Part shown: one piece after another, positions 12,901-26,340 of the stretch
Layout: each line of letters begins with the position of its first letter
Position numbering within the stretch: position 1 is the stretch's first letter
Assembly (NCBI RefSeq): GCF_901933205.1
Contig: NC_044571.1
Coordinates: 58,589,994 to 58,653,993 of the forward strand
From: Camarhynchus parvulus
Lineage: Eukaryota > Chordata > Aves > Passeriformes > Thraupidae
DNA: 64,000 bases
Direction of reading: 5' to 3'
Program-made: the position numbers and the translations under genes
The notes under the pieces: generated by a model
What the model was told of the DNA's origin: nothing
The model's database searches: none
What the model saw: only the letters and a program-made list of their open reading frames with translations

Positions 12901-15900
12901 TCAAATGCAAATTTTGTAGATCCTGTGGTGGACTTTGAAAAAGTGTAGATGATTCTCCATCCAAATTTGGATGTCAAAGGACTATAGATGGGAGATAGAT
13001 GTTGCTCTACTTCTATTGACAGTTATTGTTAAGCACAAATGAGACTAGCTCTGTAAAGAGTTGTATAATTTCAGGAACATACAAGAGATGTGCAGGGCTA
13101 CAAGGAAACATACATAATCATTCTCTGCACTAGCTATAAGGTTTTCTAAAACAAATATTTTCTTAACTTCCCTGGGTGTGGGTGCCCCCTAGATATTAAT
13201 ATGCATCAATTTAGATGATTGCCAACCTAATTTCATAAATTTATAAATACTTTTCAGATACACTTGAATATATCAATTACTGAGACATAACCTAAGGGAA
13301 TAGTATAGAACCAGAAATCAGTTCTGAAGATAAGGTGAACAAAATGCAAGCTTTTCATTTGAATGGGAAATTTATTCTCAATATGAGAAGAAAATGTCCT
13401 TACCAATCCAAATAAAACTAACAGGAAGAGGTTTATACACAGCATCTCTTCTTCAGTCTTATGTTAGTAACAAAATTCATTTGACATTCACATGGCAAAA
13501 TAGTATAAATGATGGCTATGAGAAAGCATTCTCTATAAAACACACCGGCACATTTAATAATATATTGTGCATAAGACTAATGAATTGGATTTAATGGAAG
13601 TAAATTCTCATTCTGTATAGTCATAATTCAGAACCAGTAAGGAAAACAAAAAAAATTGTTTCAGCTAGTGCCTGGAAACTGTAAAAATAAGTTCATTTGT
13701 GCACAGATGAATGGCAGCAGGCTCCTTGTTTTTCTGGATCCTTGTGGACCATGAAAACTGTGATCCCTTGTTGCTTTGTTAAGATGGTCTTGAGTGACTG
13801 GAGTTCTGCTCCTCCCAAGAGTCATCTGTGTATTAGGAGGTTTGAGAGTCATGAAATCAGTCCTTAATTATTTCAATGAATTGCAGCAGTTGGAAAAGCA
13901 CATTTTCACCCCAATTTGTATTAAAGATCTCATGGTGCTAGTTCATTAGTACCCAACAGGAATAACAACCAATCATTTCTGAGCTCTACTGAGGATTTCA
14001 TATCTCATAAAAAATGTATTCTTTAAAAAAAAACTCAACAAAAGAAAACAAAACAACAAAAAAGCTTAGTCTTTGTTGCTAGCTCAATTTTTATATCTCT
14101 TTTCAAGTACAATCACCTTCACTGTCCCATTCTCTATTCAGATTTAGCCAGGATGAATATCAATCACAACCTTCATTTCTTACTTACCATTTTCCTGCAG
14201 TATGTACATCCTGCTTCACTGCTATCCTACTGTAAACCACATACCTGTATATTTTATTTGTTCATGTCAATAGACTGAAGGAAAAAAAGACACAGGAAAG
14301 TATAAAGTAACAAACTCATTTCCATGGCTGAGAATTTTCAAAAATGCCTACTTGTCTAAGTCACAGGTAATTCAGAGACCAAATCCCACTGCCCTTCACC
14401 GTGATTCTAAGTATTTCTCAGTGCAAAAGGGTCAGATTTACACAGGTATTTGAGGGCTTTAAGTTTCATGTAGATGCTTGGTCAGATTTTCTGAAAGTGT
14501 CTTGCTAGTCCACTCATTGAAATTAATGTCTCTGAAATCAATAAAAGTTAAGTACACTGACATTTCTAAGGAGAGAAAAATATAGCTGGGTATCTGCATA
14601 TTTAAGCACTTCACCTTTCTGAGACACATTTGAAGACCTTGCTAAGAAGCCAGGTCATACACATACATGCTTTTGAAAATGTTAACTTACTTCACTAGTT
14701 CAGATCCATTTCAGCCTATCCTTGAGCAGCTGCTGTTTTGACTACATAGTGGCCTTAACAAAGTGTTATGGCCTCAGAGAGTATTAGCAAAAGGTTTCTT
14801 GTTTAGTCTGCAGGTAAGGAAATTGCAGAGCACTCTGTGAGTGGGAAGTATCCAATGGTTGCTAATATCATTATTTCTCAGAGAAAAAATTATTTTTGAA
14901 AACTGCTGAGTCTCAGACTTAGATAACTGTCTCATCTCTACACTTCCTGTCTTCGCCCTGCCCAGCATGATCAATTTTGCACCCTTTGCTGTTTCCTCCA
15001 GATCCTTTTATTTTTGTATGCTCCAGAAACAAGAACATACTCTGTCACTGCCTTTTAGTCCAGGTACCTTATGTAATCATTAAGCCAAGGAAGGAGGGCT
15101 GCACCATGCAACATACAGGATATGGAGGTTAATTTCTTAAGCAACAGTGAGATAGAATAGCAAAGATACTGCATGTGAAAGAATAGACAAAACTATGGGA
15201 AAAATTTAGTTGCAAAAGAGACACGGAGATCTTTTCAGAGTCTTTACTTACCTTCTAAATTGTTCATCTGCTCATTGTTCATCTGACCTGTATATTCACA
15301 CACTGGTATACAGGTGAGGATAGGAATCTTGAATTGCTGGCCACCTCTCAGAACCAAATGTTTTCAGCACCAACTGAGCTTCCTCATCCATGATTTCTGT
15401 TGGTCAGCAGTCAGAGTGTGCATTTATAAAACCCTATGACAGACTCATAAACCTCTAGTATGATAAGGTAGTTAATTTTGTGCAGTAAAGAATTGTTCTC
15501 TCTCCATACAGGGGAACAATACTTCATTTCACAAGTGTGGAGGGGACATCTATGATTCAAATGTGCTTCTTTTTGTTTAGGGCTTGAATTGAAAGAAGAT
15601 GGGGAGAAGAACTTAATATTTTTCTTCTGTTCTTCATGTTTAATGGGAGATATTTTCTTTTAAAAGGAGTCAGTGATGTACCACAAGCCAAGAGACTTCC
15701 GGGTATACTATCTATTATATAGTGAGCCACAGGGATCTCTAATTCCCTGCCCTTTTCCTTTTTTGTTTCCCTAGAATTTGGGTGTCATTTTGTACACAAT
15801 AAACAACAAAAGTGGGCTTTATAGTTACTAGATTCCAGCCTGCTTGTATTTTTAATTTTCCAGGATATATTGATATAATACATTGAGCTCTCTGATAATC

Positions 15901-18189
15901 AGAAAAAATCTCAATTGCTATTGTTTCCTGATGAATGAATATGATGAATTTAACAAAGTAATGGACTAAGTTCTCCTATTGTCTTACTGTGGGGTAAGAA
16001 TAATGAGTTTAACGAGAAGCCCTCTGTTACTGCCACAGCTCCTACAGTACCTATTTAAAAAAAAATGGGTAAAAGCAAAATTAGACTCTAATCTCGCTTC
16101 AAATATCTGTGACAACCCTATTATACACCACCAAAGTCATCTTGCTCCATCTGTTCCACCCTTCTCTTCCATTTCTTCTACAATATGCTACACTTCTTTT
16201 GTCCTTTACTGTCATTTTGCCTGAATCAGAATGGAACCATGGAAGTTAGACAGAACTCCCACAATTATTTGCACCCTGAATTTTAGATTGATTTAATAAT
16301 GCAAAATATAGGCCTCCATGGTCCTCATTTTTACTGAGTTGACAAGGAGAAGAAGTTCAGAAATAATTTTTCCCCTCACTGCTTTCATATCTGAATCATA
16401 TCATATACTTAATACAGCGCCTTATGTTTATGTCTCCTGGGTAGTGGTGTCAGCAGAGGACATGAGCAAACTGTGATCCTAGAGGGAATAAGTGGTAAAG
16501 CTAGTAAAATTTAGAGTCTGGTAACAGTGACAGTATAGAGCTGGTGGAATTTTCCACCTGTCTGGGGCAGCAAATAGTTTCTAAAACTTACATGTAAAGT
16601 ATAGTTAATGAAGAGCATAAAAAATTAGGAGTTCCTTAAAGAGAAACACCCTACAACACAGAAGGTCTTGGCATGTGTAAAGATTTATTACAAAGCAACA
16701 CAGAATCTATAGTAGAGAATGGAATTGCAATATTCTAGGCAGGAAAATATTCTTTTTTATCATTTTAAACTGAAACATAGTCTCTAAATCGTCTCTACTC
16801 GTTTGATCACAGTAATGAAAACTTTGACTCAAAATTCTCTTCTCAGGTGCTTCAAAGTATGTGTGTTTTTTAACTTACATCAGCTGACTTCTGATATATG
16901 CCAGAGTAACTGAAGTCAAAATCTCCACACGTTCTTCCAATGTTCTTTCCCCATTATGCTAATCTAGTTTTATTGCTGAGTCTGCTAGTTGGTTACTGTT
17001 ATTTTTACTGACGTTGTACGTCCTGTTTACTGCTCATGAAATCAAATGGCTCTGTCACTTCTGACTAAACAGGAGTATCACCTACTATCATTTCTTTGAA
17101 CTGCATTGCTTAGGAAAACATATTTTTAAAGTGGTAGAGTTGTACAAGTGTTAATTTAGCGTTTTTTCTGGGATATTCCTTGCTTAGAGTTTTCTAAGCA
17201 GTTTTTCTTGGGAGCAATAAATGACTTAAAAAGAACGAAACTTTGTCCATTCCACAAGCTATTTTCAATGAATTGCTATTCTTTCTGACCAGTTTGTGAA
17301 AAGTTCACTGATCAAAATTTGTGCTCCTTTGTATGTAATTATTATTCATTTGTGAATATATCATCACATTTAAAGTATACACTATGTGAGGCTTAATTTT
17401 CTGAGAATAATTGCATAGAGTAGAACCAACAATTTCATCATTAACATTCAGCAACAGAGGTCTGGAAAGATAGGGAGCAAAGAAAACAGAAACATGAAGG
17501 TAGTAGATGAAAAGAGTTGTGAAGGGTTCATTAGCCATCATATATAAAATTTCTTTTTTGGAGCATCCTAACTAAAGCATGGTAGAAAATGCAGTGTCAT
17601 GTAATCATCTATTATTATGTTTGAAAAGGTTTGATCATTTTTCAGCAAAATACCTCAATGACCTTACATATATGTTCTCACATATTCTAAAGAATGGAAT
17701 GAGAAAAGAAAAAAAATTCTCAAGACAAACCAGTGTACTAGCAACTGAGAATAACTTCTTAGCTCATTTAAGATAGCAAAACTCCATTGTCTGTTGCCCC
17801 ATACCCACTGAGAGAAGGAATTGCAAATATGAATTAAGGATTAGATGTAGCACCAAGATACCTTGAAACACAGAATAAAAAGAAAAACAAAATCAGAAAA
17901 GGCAGATTCATTTGGGAAAAGGCTAGAAAGCTAGGGTAAGACAAAGTCATGCAACTTCTTGATTTTTAATAGCTTTTTCTACAGCAGGGAATAACATAGC
18001 CCCACAGTGTTAGAGAGTAACAGCAAAATATAATATTTAAATAGCTGGCATTCGATGTCTATAAAAGGAAAACATATCCTACAGTGAAATATTCAGGTTG
18101 ATTAACAGGTGAAAAGCTGTCCATTCAATACTTAAATCACAATAATGTGTCCTGGTGCCCTATTTGGATCTTGTCATATTGTCTGTTAA
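9913..18189. other. AT-rich unique DNA, no gene seen
   Basis: More than 8 kb without a repeat family or gene I can recognise. Slightly GC-richer patches occur at 11390-11780 and 13660-13850. A-rich runs lie near 14025-14060. Open frames stay below 85 codons. It may be old unique DNA; it could hold conserved non-coding elements, which cannot be judged from one sequence. Confidence 0.65.
11631..11649. other. Perfect GC-rich hairpin, 8-bp stem
   Basis: The arms CTCGCCCT (11631-11638) and AGGGCGAG (11642-11649) are exact reverse complements around a 3-base loop. It has two CpGs in CpG-poor DNA. No T-run follows and no RNA gene was recognised around it, so a function is not implied. Confidence 0.8.
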
Positions 18190-19230
18190 GAACTGAGCAT
18201 CCAATTTGAGGATGAGCACTTTCCAGTAGCACTGGAGTCCTCCAAAGACCTTTGCAGCCAGGCTGAATGCAAAGTTCTTGAAGTGTTGATCAAAAAACTT
18301 GATATTCTCTCATCAACTAGCTTCAGATCTCAGCTTTCAGGGAGCAGCAGGGGCCTCCAGGAAAAGGAGATGAGATCAAGGAGGACAAGGAGGAGCAGCA
18401 ACCTGACAATTAGGAGTAGTAAGTCCAGGTGGATCAGGGCTTGAGATGGTGATCAGAGTCAGAAATAGCGCAGTGACCACACAGCATCAGGCACAGATAG
18501 GGGAGGCACAAATCCAAACGCTGGTGTAGCTGCAGCGCTGCTTCAGTGTAGCCCAGGTGGCACCTGGTGGTACAGGTCCCATGGAAAAAGTTGTGTATGA
18601 CCTTGTTTTTAGCTTCTTCACAACATTTCTTACCAATCCAATCACCTGAGACTCAATCAACTAAATTCCTCAACTCAGCCATCTCCTAGTAGGGAGATGC
18701 ACTCCAGGCCCTGGGAGCTCTCATAAGGCCATGCTCAGGAGCACCCACAACTAATTAATGCAGTCCTTCAGGAAATTGCTTATCTTTTCACAGAGGTTCT
18801 CAATCAAAGTTATCAGTGCCATGGGGCTTGTGTATCCCAGCCTGTCCACACCAGTCCATAAACTAGGTCTGAGAGAAGACAATGACTACAAAACAAAGCT
18901 AAAGGGAGGCAACTGGAGCTACTGCACGGCCCCAGGAAGGTGCAGCACCGCATTAACCTGCACTAGGGACAAGTCTATTTGCAAGTGGAAATCAGCAGTT
19001 CTAGATGTTAGATTTCACAGCTGTGTCCATCCCACATGGTCACCTAGGCTGGATGCACAAGACAGCAAAATTTCATTGGCATAGCACGCTAAAATCTAGG
19101 CATGCCCAGCTCCCTCACAGTGCCACGCTTCATACTAAACATGACAATCCTGGCAAGAGACATTGTGGTTCCTTTAGCTTGAATCTTCAACCTATGCCTG
19201 CTGCAAGTGGATCTCTGGACAATTTATCAA
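18190..19230. other. GC-richer block of unknown origin
   Basis: About 1 kb richer in G and C than its neighbours, with purine-rich stretches (18340-18420) and several CpGs (for example near 18470, 18520, 18535 and 18925). It does not look like CR1 and I recognise no LTR landmarks. Open frames reach 108 codons (18758-19084, plus) with no known domain. It could be an old LTR, a regulatory element, or an exon of a non-coding RNA. Confidence 0.4.
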
Positions 19231-20671
19231 TTTAAAGGGTCCTTGCTTCTGAAATATGTGAGGAACAAAGCCTTTTACTGACAGTAAAGAAATAATCTTA
19301 CTAGTTGGCATCAGCATAGTTTTTCATAGTGGCTGCTAGATATTAAAGCTTTCTATATAATCTTTCCAAATATGTGAAATATTCACAAATAAAAAAAATA
19401 AACATGACAAACCACCAAACAAACAAACAAATAGTAAAAAAAAAAAAAGGCAAAAAAGATTCCCCAAAGACCTCAAAACTTTGTAAAATGAAATAAGTTA
19501 TTGTTTTTATTTTAAAGGAATTTTTCTAGATTTTTACAGATTTTGGGATGGCTTAAAAAACCACGAAATATCAGCTACCAAAGTTTCTTTGTCTCATGAA
19601 ATAAGAATGGGTCTTATTATTAAGATTCGTAGGCCTGGTCATTTTGGTCAAATGTCCAGGAGAAAAGTGAAAGGGCAGAACACTGTCAAGATAAAATAAG
19701 ATCCCTGAGGTCAGAAAATACTGTGGATTTATTTGTTTTTTTCCTTTTCTTCACATCTCATTCTCTACTTGAGCTACATTACAAAAACATGCAATGCTCC
19801 AGAGACAGAACTGTGTGAGAAGGCTGAGGTATCTGTTCCTTTTGTTTGTTTGCTCATTTCTTACCTCCAAGGAGGGACTTGCTGCAGCTGCTGTGATGTG
19901 TGTGTGCACATTTTGAACTGGTACTTGTCTGTTAAAAATACATTCAACAAGGTGAAACCCACTGAGTGAGATTGGAGTATGGAGAGAGACAATCACAAAG
20001 TGTGAGGTGATTCACTCATTATAGCACATCCCAAGATAATTTTAATATTTTCTTTTTCTTCCTCAAGTCAAAATTCAGTATTTAAATGCTTTGAACTTCT
20101 GACTCTGACTGAGGATCAGAAATTCTTACATGTAGTCCTTATTGACCTTAGGATTCTCATGTTTTCACCCCAGCAAAAACCAGGACAAGGGTCAAGGGGA
20201 TTGAAGGGAAGAAAAGGTTGCACTATTTCAAATATTATTAAGAAAGCTAAACAAAGAACTGGTTTTTTTTTTCAGAACTTTTGGAGCTGTATTTCATAAC
20301 AGCACACAGTAATAAAAAAAAAGAAAAAAAGAGAAAATATTAATTGTCTAAATTTCATTTTGCATACTATTTGCTCTTTCATTTTCTTGACTTAATAAAA
20401 AATCAAGATCTATTTCTCTTATTGGGGTGTTGGGGAGGGCATTGTGGTTGTCCCTCCACCTTTTAACTGATTAGTTAATATTCAACCAAATTCAAAAGGG
20501 GGATTTAAGTCTCTGGGGTAATTATTAAGTTCCTACAGTTTATCACAGAAAGCCAGAAAAGGGAGTCTAAAGCAAAGGTCCTACAAGGGTGTACTACTTC
20601 TCAGATATGGAAAACTTCAGTGAAGAGAAAGTCAACAACAATGCCACAGCTGCTTCAAGTGGAGGACATGT
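19231..20671. other. AT-rich unique DNA with A-rich tracts
   Basis: No gene or repeat family seen. A-rich low-complexity runs at 19388-19450 and 20310-20338, and a T-run at 20263-20272. Confidence 0.7.
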
Positions 20672-21360
20672 TATAAATAAATAGAATGGTTTGGGTTGGA
20701 AGAGACCTGAAGAATCACCTGTTTCCAAACCCCCCTGGCATGGGCAAGAATGCCACACATTAGATTATGTTGCTCAAAGCCCCATACAACCTGGCCTTAA
20801 ACATTTTCAGGCATGGGACAAACACAACCTCTTCTGGGCAACCTATGCCAGTTTTTCATCAATGTGACAGAAAATAATTTCTTCCTGATAGCTAATATTA
20901 ATCCACCTGGTAATCTACATTAATCTAATTTATTTTAAAGTTATTCCCCCTTGTTCTATCGTGACATGTCCTTGTCAGAAGTCGCTCCCCAGCTCTCTTG
21001 TGATCCTCTTTGAGGTGCTGGAAAGGTGCTATAAGGCCTCCTCTGAGCCTTCTCTTCCCCAGATTAATCAACTCCAACCTTCTCAGCCTGTCTTGATAGG
21101 AGAGGGGCTCCAAAGCCTCTGATCATCTTTCTGGTTTACTCTTCTCCTGCTCTGGAAGGTCCATGTGCTTCTTTTTTTGGGAGCCCCAGAGCTGGATGCA
21201 GCGCTGCAGGTGGGGTCTCACCAGAGCAGAGCAGAGGGGCAGAATCCCCTCTCTCACCCTGCTGGCCATGTGGCTTTGGATGCAGCCAAGGATGTGGCTG
21301 GACTTTTGGGCTGCAAATGCAGGTTGCTGGGTCATGTCAAGCTTCTTTTCCACCAAAGGG
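20672..21360 (-). mobile_element. CR1 LINE, about 690 bases of 3' region
   Basis: Starts with an ATAAATAGAATGG tail and the GGTTTGGGTTGGAAGAGACC segment, then runs through GCCTTAAACATTTTCAGG, the TTGTTCTATCG segment, CCTCTGAGCCTTCTCTTCCCC, CAGAGCTGGATGCAGCGCTG and GGGGTCTCACCAGAGCAGAG, all in CR1 minus-strand order. It covers the 3' untranslated region and the end of ORF2 and stops inside ORF2 at about 21360. This 5' truncation is usual for CR1. It is one of the better preserved copies in the window. Open frames at 21123-21521 are shadows of it. Confidence 0.93.
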
Positions 21361-21535
21361 ACAAGGTACCAATAAGCTCAGGGAGAAACAGAACCCCTCC
21401 TATATGGCTTACTGTTTCACGCATGGGATTGTTACTCTCTCTTGCATGGGGACCTGGCTGTCACATTGTCCTCCTGGGTGCCTTCCCATGCCTCTGGGCA
21501 CAGCAATATCACACAAATTAGAGCTCTAATAAAAG
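21361..21535. other. Unassigned GC-richer segment next to a CR1
   Basis: About 175 bases immediately beyond the CR1 5' truncation. It is GC-richer than the downstream DNA, does not continue the CR1 consensus, and ends near an AATAAA-like signal (AATAAAAG around 21528). It might be a small LTR remnant, but no ends or family are recognised. Confidence 0.3.
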
Positions 21536-24500
21536 CATAATCCAGGAAATAGACATTTTGGCAGCACTAAGAAAGTTGAAATAGAGCGCCCTATTGGCCG
21601 TCTGTATCACAGAACAACTCTCACTTCACCATACCTGGACATTTCAGCTAAGTGGCGTAACAAAAAGGGATTAAAACCACTTTATGGCTAATTATGAGGC
21701 TCCTTATTTTAACAAAACCTATATATTGAATGGCAGTCTTTTCACAGGCATTAGCAATTCTTTTGTTTGGATTTTCCTAACTGCCACATTGTCAGTTTTT
21801 CCAATTTTAATACAGCTTTTATAAGTTTTGTTGAAACTCAGTTTGGCTGACTCCCAGGTCAGTTTGTCCTGGCCAAAGCCAGGAGCCTGGTTTTTGCTGC
21901 CTCCTTAAGCAAAAGGTTCTGCTTTATGGGTTTGAACTATACTTGAGTCTTGCTTTATTGAGTTTTCACAATACACATCTTATCTTTATGGCTTTTACCT
22001 AGCACTTATATTCTTAAGTTGTTTCTACCTAACAAGTTACGTTCCTGGTACAAGCTGTGTTCTGTACTTCTGCAAACTTGCTAAAGAGGCTATATATATT
22101 TCTGTTTACCTCCACCCACCTAGATACATTATATGCTTCTAAAATTCTGAATTTTCATAAACATACATGTTTCATATATCAAAACACCTGTTAAACACAA
22201 GCAATTGCACAACAAAAGTAACTCTGTTGTAACCTAAAATAAAAAAGTGTTTAACTCTTGTAGCCTGGAGAAAAGCTTGAAAATTGTACCTGAATTGAAA
22301 TTTTCTTTAAAGTATATGCAAACATGCAGATAGGAAATAGAATAATTAAAATTGCATGAAATTATTATATAGATGCACAGTAATAAATGATTAAAATATA
22401 CAGATATTCATTAAAATCACATTATATCAATGCAGCATCATCATATTCTGAGGCCTGCCTGATGATTTAGTATTGACAATATTTTTATCAATACAAACAA
22501 CATTTCCTTTGCTAAAATGCTCTTCCAAAACTGCATCTGGTTTAAATTGACCTCCCTTTATTGATTTACATCTAACAAGGATTCAGCCCAGTATTTTAAA
22601 ATTTTTGCTTCTAACTTAAGGCAATTTTAGTAATATAAATTGATTACTCATAACTATACAACCAATTGACTCATTCTGTATTTTATATTAATCCACTATT
22701 TGTAGGCTGCCAATGAAGTTCATAAAGATCCTTCTCATAGTCCATTAATATTGACTCTCAGATTTAATGAGTTCATTACAATAACCATTACTGTATTATT
22801 AAAATGCAGAAGGAAATGCAAGCCTGTTTCATGCAAATAAAGACTGATGTAATTAATCAAATGATGCTTTTATTATTAGCATTATCATCACCATCCAGCA
22901 TTTAATAGCTCTGTTTTATGTTTCCGGACTACTTTGTACAAGGCACTGTACAAAACCAACCAGTATATAAGCAAGGTATAAGCAAGTAGCAGGACATCAA
23001 TTAGACAGGAACATTTAAGAACACATTGACACATTACAGATTAGTTGAGAAGATATTATTGTCAGTCCAACAAAACCTAATTCATATATTTGCTTTTAAT
23101 TTTTTTTCTTTTAATTTAAGGCTTATTTTGTAAGTAAGATTGCTTTAATCTTGTTTTCTGGTAATAGCTGGTGAAAAAAAAAGGGATATCTAAAGCTTTA
23201 ATTCACATTCTTAGAATCAATTTTGCATTCATCATTTAGTCACACACCCTTTTGTAATCTTTCTTTTTAGTTCTGTGTGCTCTTTTCTCTAATAGCATTG
23301 TGCAGCAGTTCCTCTTTCTACCATAAGTCAGCATAGATCCTAGAGATACACAGGGACAGGGTTTTGTTGAGTCAGTAGAAAATAGACTTTCTTCCAGAAC
23401 ACTCTTTGTTATTTCTCCTATGATATTTGATCAAATAGAAAAGCGAACACATTTTTCAGCTCTGTTAAAGAAAAACCAGAAATGTTGAAGTAGAAATTTT
23501 GGTTCAGTATTTCCAGATATTCTGTCAGTGGTTTTTAGCTTTGACACCAAAACACATGGTGATACTTAAGAATCATACAACATCAAAACTATAAAAGGGA
23601 GGCATTTTGGACCTTTACCCTCTCAGCTTTATACTTTGGCTTTGTTTGTATGGCTGTTTCAGGTGCCATTCTCCCAGCACTTGGACAACGTATTCAGGTT
23701 TCTGGCATGTGGTTTCTGCAGCTACAGCATTAAACATACCTGAGAGAACCTCTCTTACTCTGAGTCCAGCCTGTAGCCACACTATATTCTCCAGATCATA
23801 GTGACTGTGTTGCAAATAGGGAATGGTCCCACCTCCATGTTAGGTCACCAACTACTGCTAGAAATAGTTTGGGAGGATGATATTTGGCCCAGAAAATCAC
23901 TCCCTCAGGGACAATTGTAATGATTTAGCAACACAGATGCTGAGCTTTCAATGGTCAGAAATATTCCCATTTAGTGTTTACCACTGCATATGAACTGCAA
24001 GAATCAGGCCCCTAACCACAGCTTTCAAGTTCCTTACCTTTAAGTACTTACTTGTAATACCTATATTTGGATCAAACCTTCAAGCTATTGTAATTACTAA
24101 ATGTTTCTTTTTTTTTTCTGCTGTGTGAAACCATTCCAAATTAATAACCTAATAGATAAGTTATTTACATGGTTTGTCAAGGAAGGGCCTGATCCTGCAG
24201 GTAAAATTTAAATAGGTATTCTGTAGAAAAGTACCTTTGCTGCCAGATGAATTAAGTACCACTTGATGGAATTGCATCTCACTCGCACCCTATGCCAATA
24301 GTGGATTCATTTCATAGTTAGTGAAGAAAAATTTTGCCCTCTGAGCCAAAAGAAGGCCTCCCTCGGGTTTGCCAAGAGCTGTGCTAAGCCTTTCTTTCTT
24401 GGGAATCATTAATTGCTTATTTTCTGGAATGAGGCTTTAGAGAGACACTTGTAAATGCACAAAAAATAATTATTTACAGTGGGAGTCCAAAATGTAAAGT

Positions 24501-25227
24501 CTGTGTTCTACCTTAGTTTGAATTCCTGTAGAGGCAAACTGAGTAGCAAAAATCAGTTTGATGATGAAAGCAAGTTAACCATGTGACTTAGAAATATAGA
24601 TTAATACATTTTTATAGGGCTTGGGGCAGGAATCTGTCACATTGCCCTCTGCGAGAAATGAATGGGAATGAAATTGCTGCATTTCTGCTGATGTCACAGG
24701 GCAATGATGATTTGTCAGAAGACCCATCTTACAGCGTATTGAAGGTATTGAAAGCTTTCTGATGAATTTACATGTTCACTCAGATACTTAATGCTTTTTC
24801 ATGGACTGTTAATATTTTCAAAGGCACACATATACATCAGCAAGACCCACTTATTCTCGTGGTACAGCTGGATGTCACAGTCCCAGCTGTGCTGGGCAGT
24901 CTAAAACTATGGGAAAGAAATTATCACTAAAGATATTTGCAACCTACTTTATTGTCTCTGATTCAGGTGAAGCTCTCTGCAGTAAGACCTGTGCAGTTTC
25001 TCAGTGATAGATACATATTTGAACTCCTGTACTCCTGCGTGGGGAATGAACTGTAGCTGCTGTTTGTTCATGTGCAATGCACTTTTCTTTCATATTTCTT
25101 GCCTTTTTAGGAAGATTCTCATAGAAACTATTGCCATATTTCAAATATTGAATCTGCTTTGTGGCTTCTGAACATGAGCCTATAGCTACTCCCCAAAATC
25201 ATACATGGGTAGTGAGATCCAAACATA
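21536..25227. other. AT-rich unique DNA, no gene seen
   Basis: No gene or clear transposon apart from a possible ancient short repeat at 22915-23020, listed separately. A T-run lies near 24107-24118. Confidence 0.65.
22915..23020 (+). repeat. Possible ancient SINE-like remnant
   Basis: The stretch AAGGCACTGTACAAAACC and the following GACATCAATTAGACAGG recall an old amniote interspersed repeat with a 'GGCACTGTACAAA' core followed some 40-60 bases later by 'TAGACAAGACAG'. The likeness is short. It also contains a perfect inverted repeat, TTTGTACA (22933-22940) and TGTACAAA (22947-22954). Confidence 0.3.
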
Positions 25228-25392
25228 CAACTGCCCAGGGAAGTGGCTGAGTCAACACCACTGGAGTTATCTAAAAGATATGTAGATAAGCCACTTAGGA
25301 ACGTGGTTTAGTAGCGAACTTAAGTGTCAGGCTAACAGTTGGACTCGATCGCCTTAAAGTTTCTTTCCAACTTAAATGATTTTATGATTCCA
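25228..25392 (+). mobile_element. CR1 LINE 3' end
   Basis: Matches the last about 160 bases of a CR1 subfamily: CTGCCCAGGGAAGTGG, the AAGATATGTAGATAAG segment, ACGTGGTTTAGTAG, CTAACAGTTGGACTCGAT, CCTTAAAGTTTCTTTCC, then ATGATTTTATGATTCC as the tail. Strongly 5' truncated, as is usual for CR1. The same subfamily end appears at 60250-60424. Confidence 0.92.
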
Positions 25393-26340
25393 TGCTTAGT
25401 TTCAGTAAGCCAAACTAGTAAACCAACTCAAAAACTGTTAGCTGATCTGACTTTATAAAATTTATCTGTGTCTTCATAAAAAGGTTGTCAAACTTGCGAG
25501 TAATAGAAATTAGGACTGGGTGTTTTAAAAGTTATTTTACAATACTTGATGGATCTGACACAACACCAGGGAATTTTTCACAGAAAATACAAAATCCTCT
25601 AACCCGCATCATTATTCTCCCAGGGATAGCTACAAGTTTCTTGAACTGCAAATGAAATCAGCTTGGGAATAAGCATATTGGAATTGAGTAGCAAAAGCAA
25701 AATATACTGGTAATCCTGGCATTATTTGCTCTCCAGTATTTGAGTAAAGATAGGAACTTTTACTCAGTCTCAATATATTCTAAGCTGCTACTTAGAATTC
25801 TCTGCCTGTAAAACAGTGTCAGCTACTATATTACTGATATTCAAGAGGAAAGGAATAGCACTTTTAAAATATTACTACTGTCAATCTCCATATTGTACCG
25901 AAGGCACAGTAAAATGCACTTAGATAGGTGTACAAAAGCATGTCTATTGCTTGGATAAATAGTTTAGATTGTTTCTATATGTGACAAAACTGTGTTAAAC
26001 TATGCTAATAAAATATTAGACTACTTCATAAACTTGTTTAAATGTATTTTCAGAGGACAGTCTGCCTGACTTGACTAAATTTTTAAGATTGCATTTCTAT
26101 TCTGGCTGTAACTTTTCTTCTATCCACTATGAATGTACCAAGCAATATTTTAAATGGTGTAATAAATATTTTGCTAAAATTATTATCCCAAATGCATTCT
26201 AGTATGTATAATAATGTCAGGTTAACATTTGTGTTGTTATTATTTCCTATTAATTGTTGGTTTGTTTGGTTTTTTGGTTTTTTTTCTGATAATAAGTTTT
26301 TTTAAATGCAAGAACCTTTCTTACTTCACTTCTTTGGGAA

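Noticed and set aside
21123..21521. Cluster of open frames on both strands
   Set aside because: Mostly shadows of the CR1 at 20672-21360.
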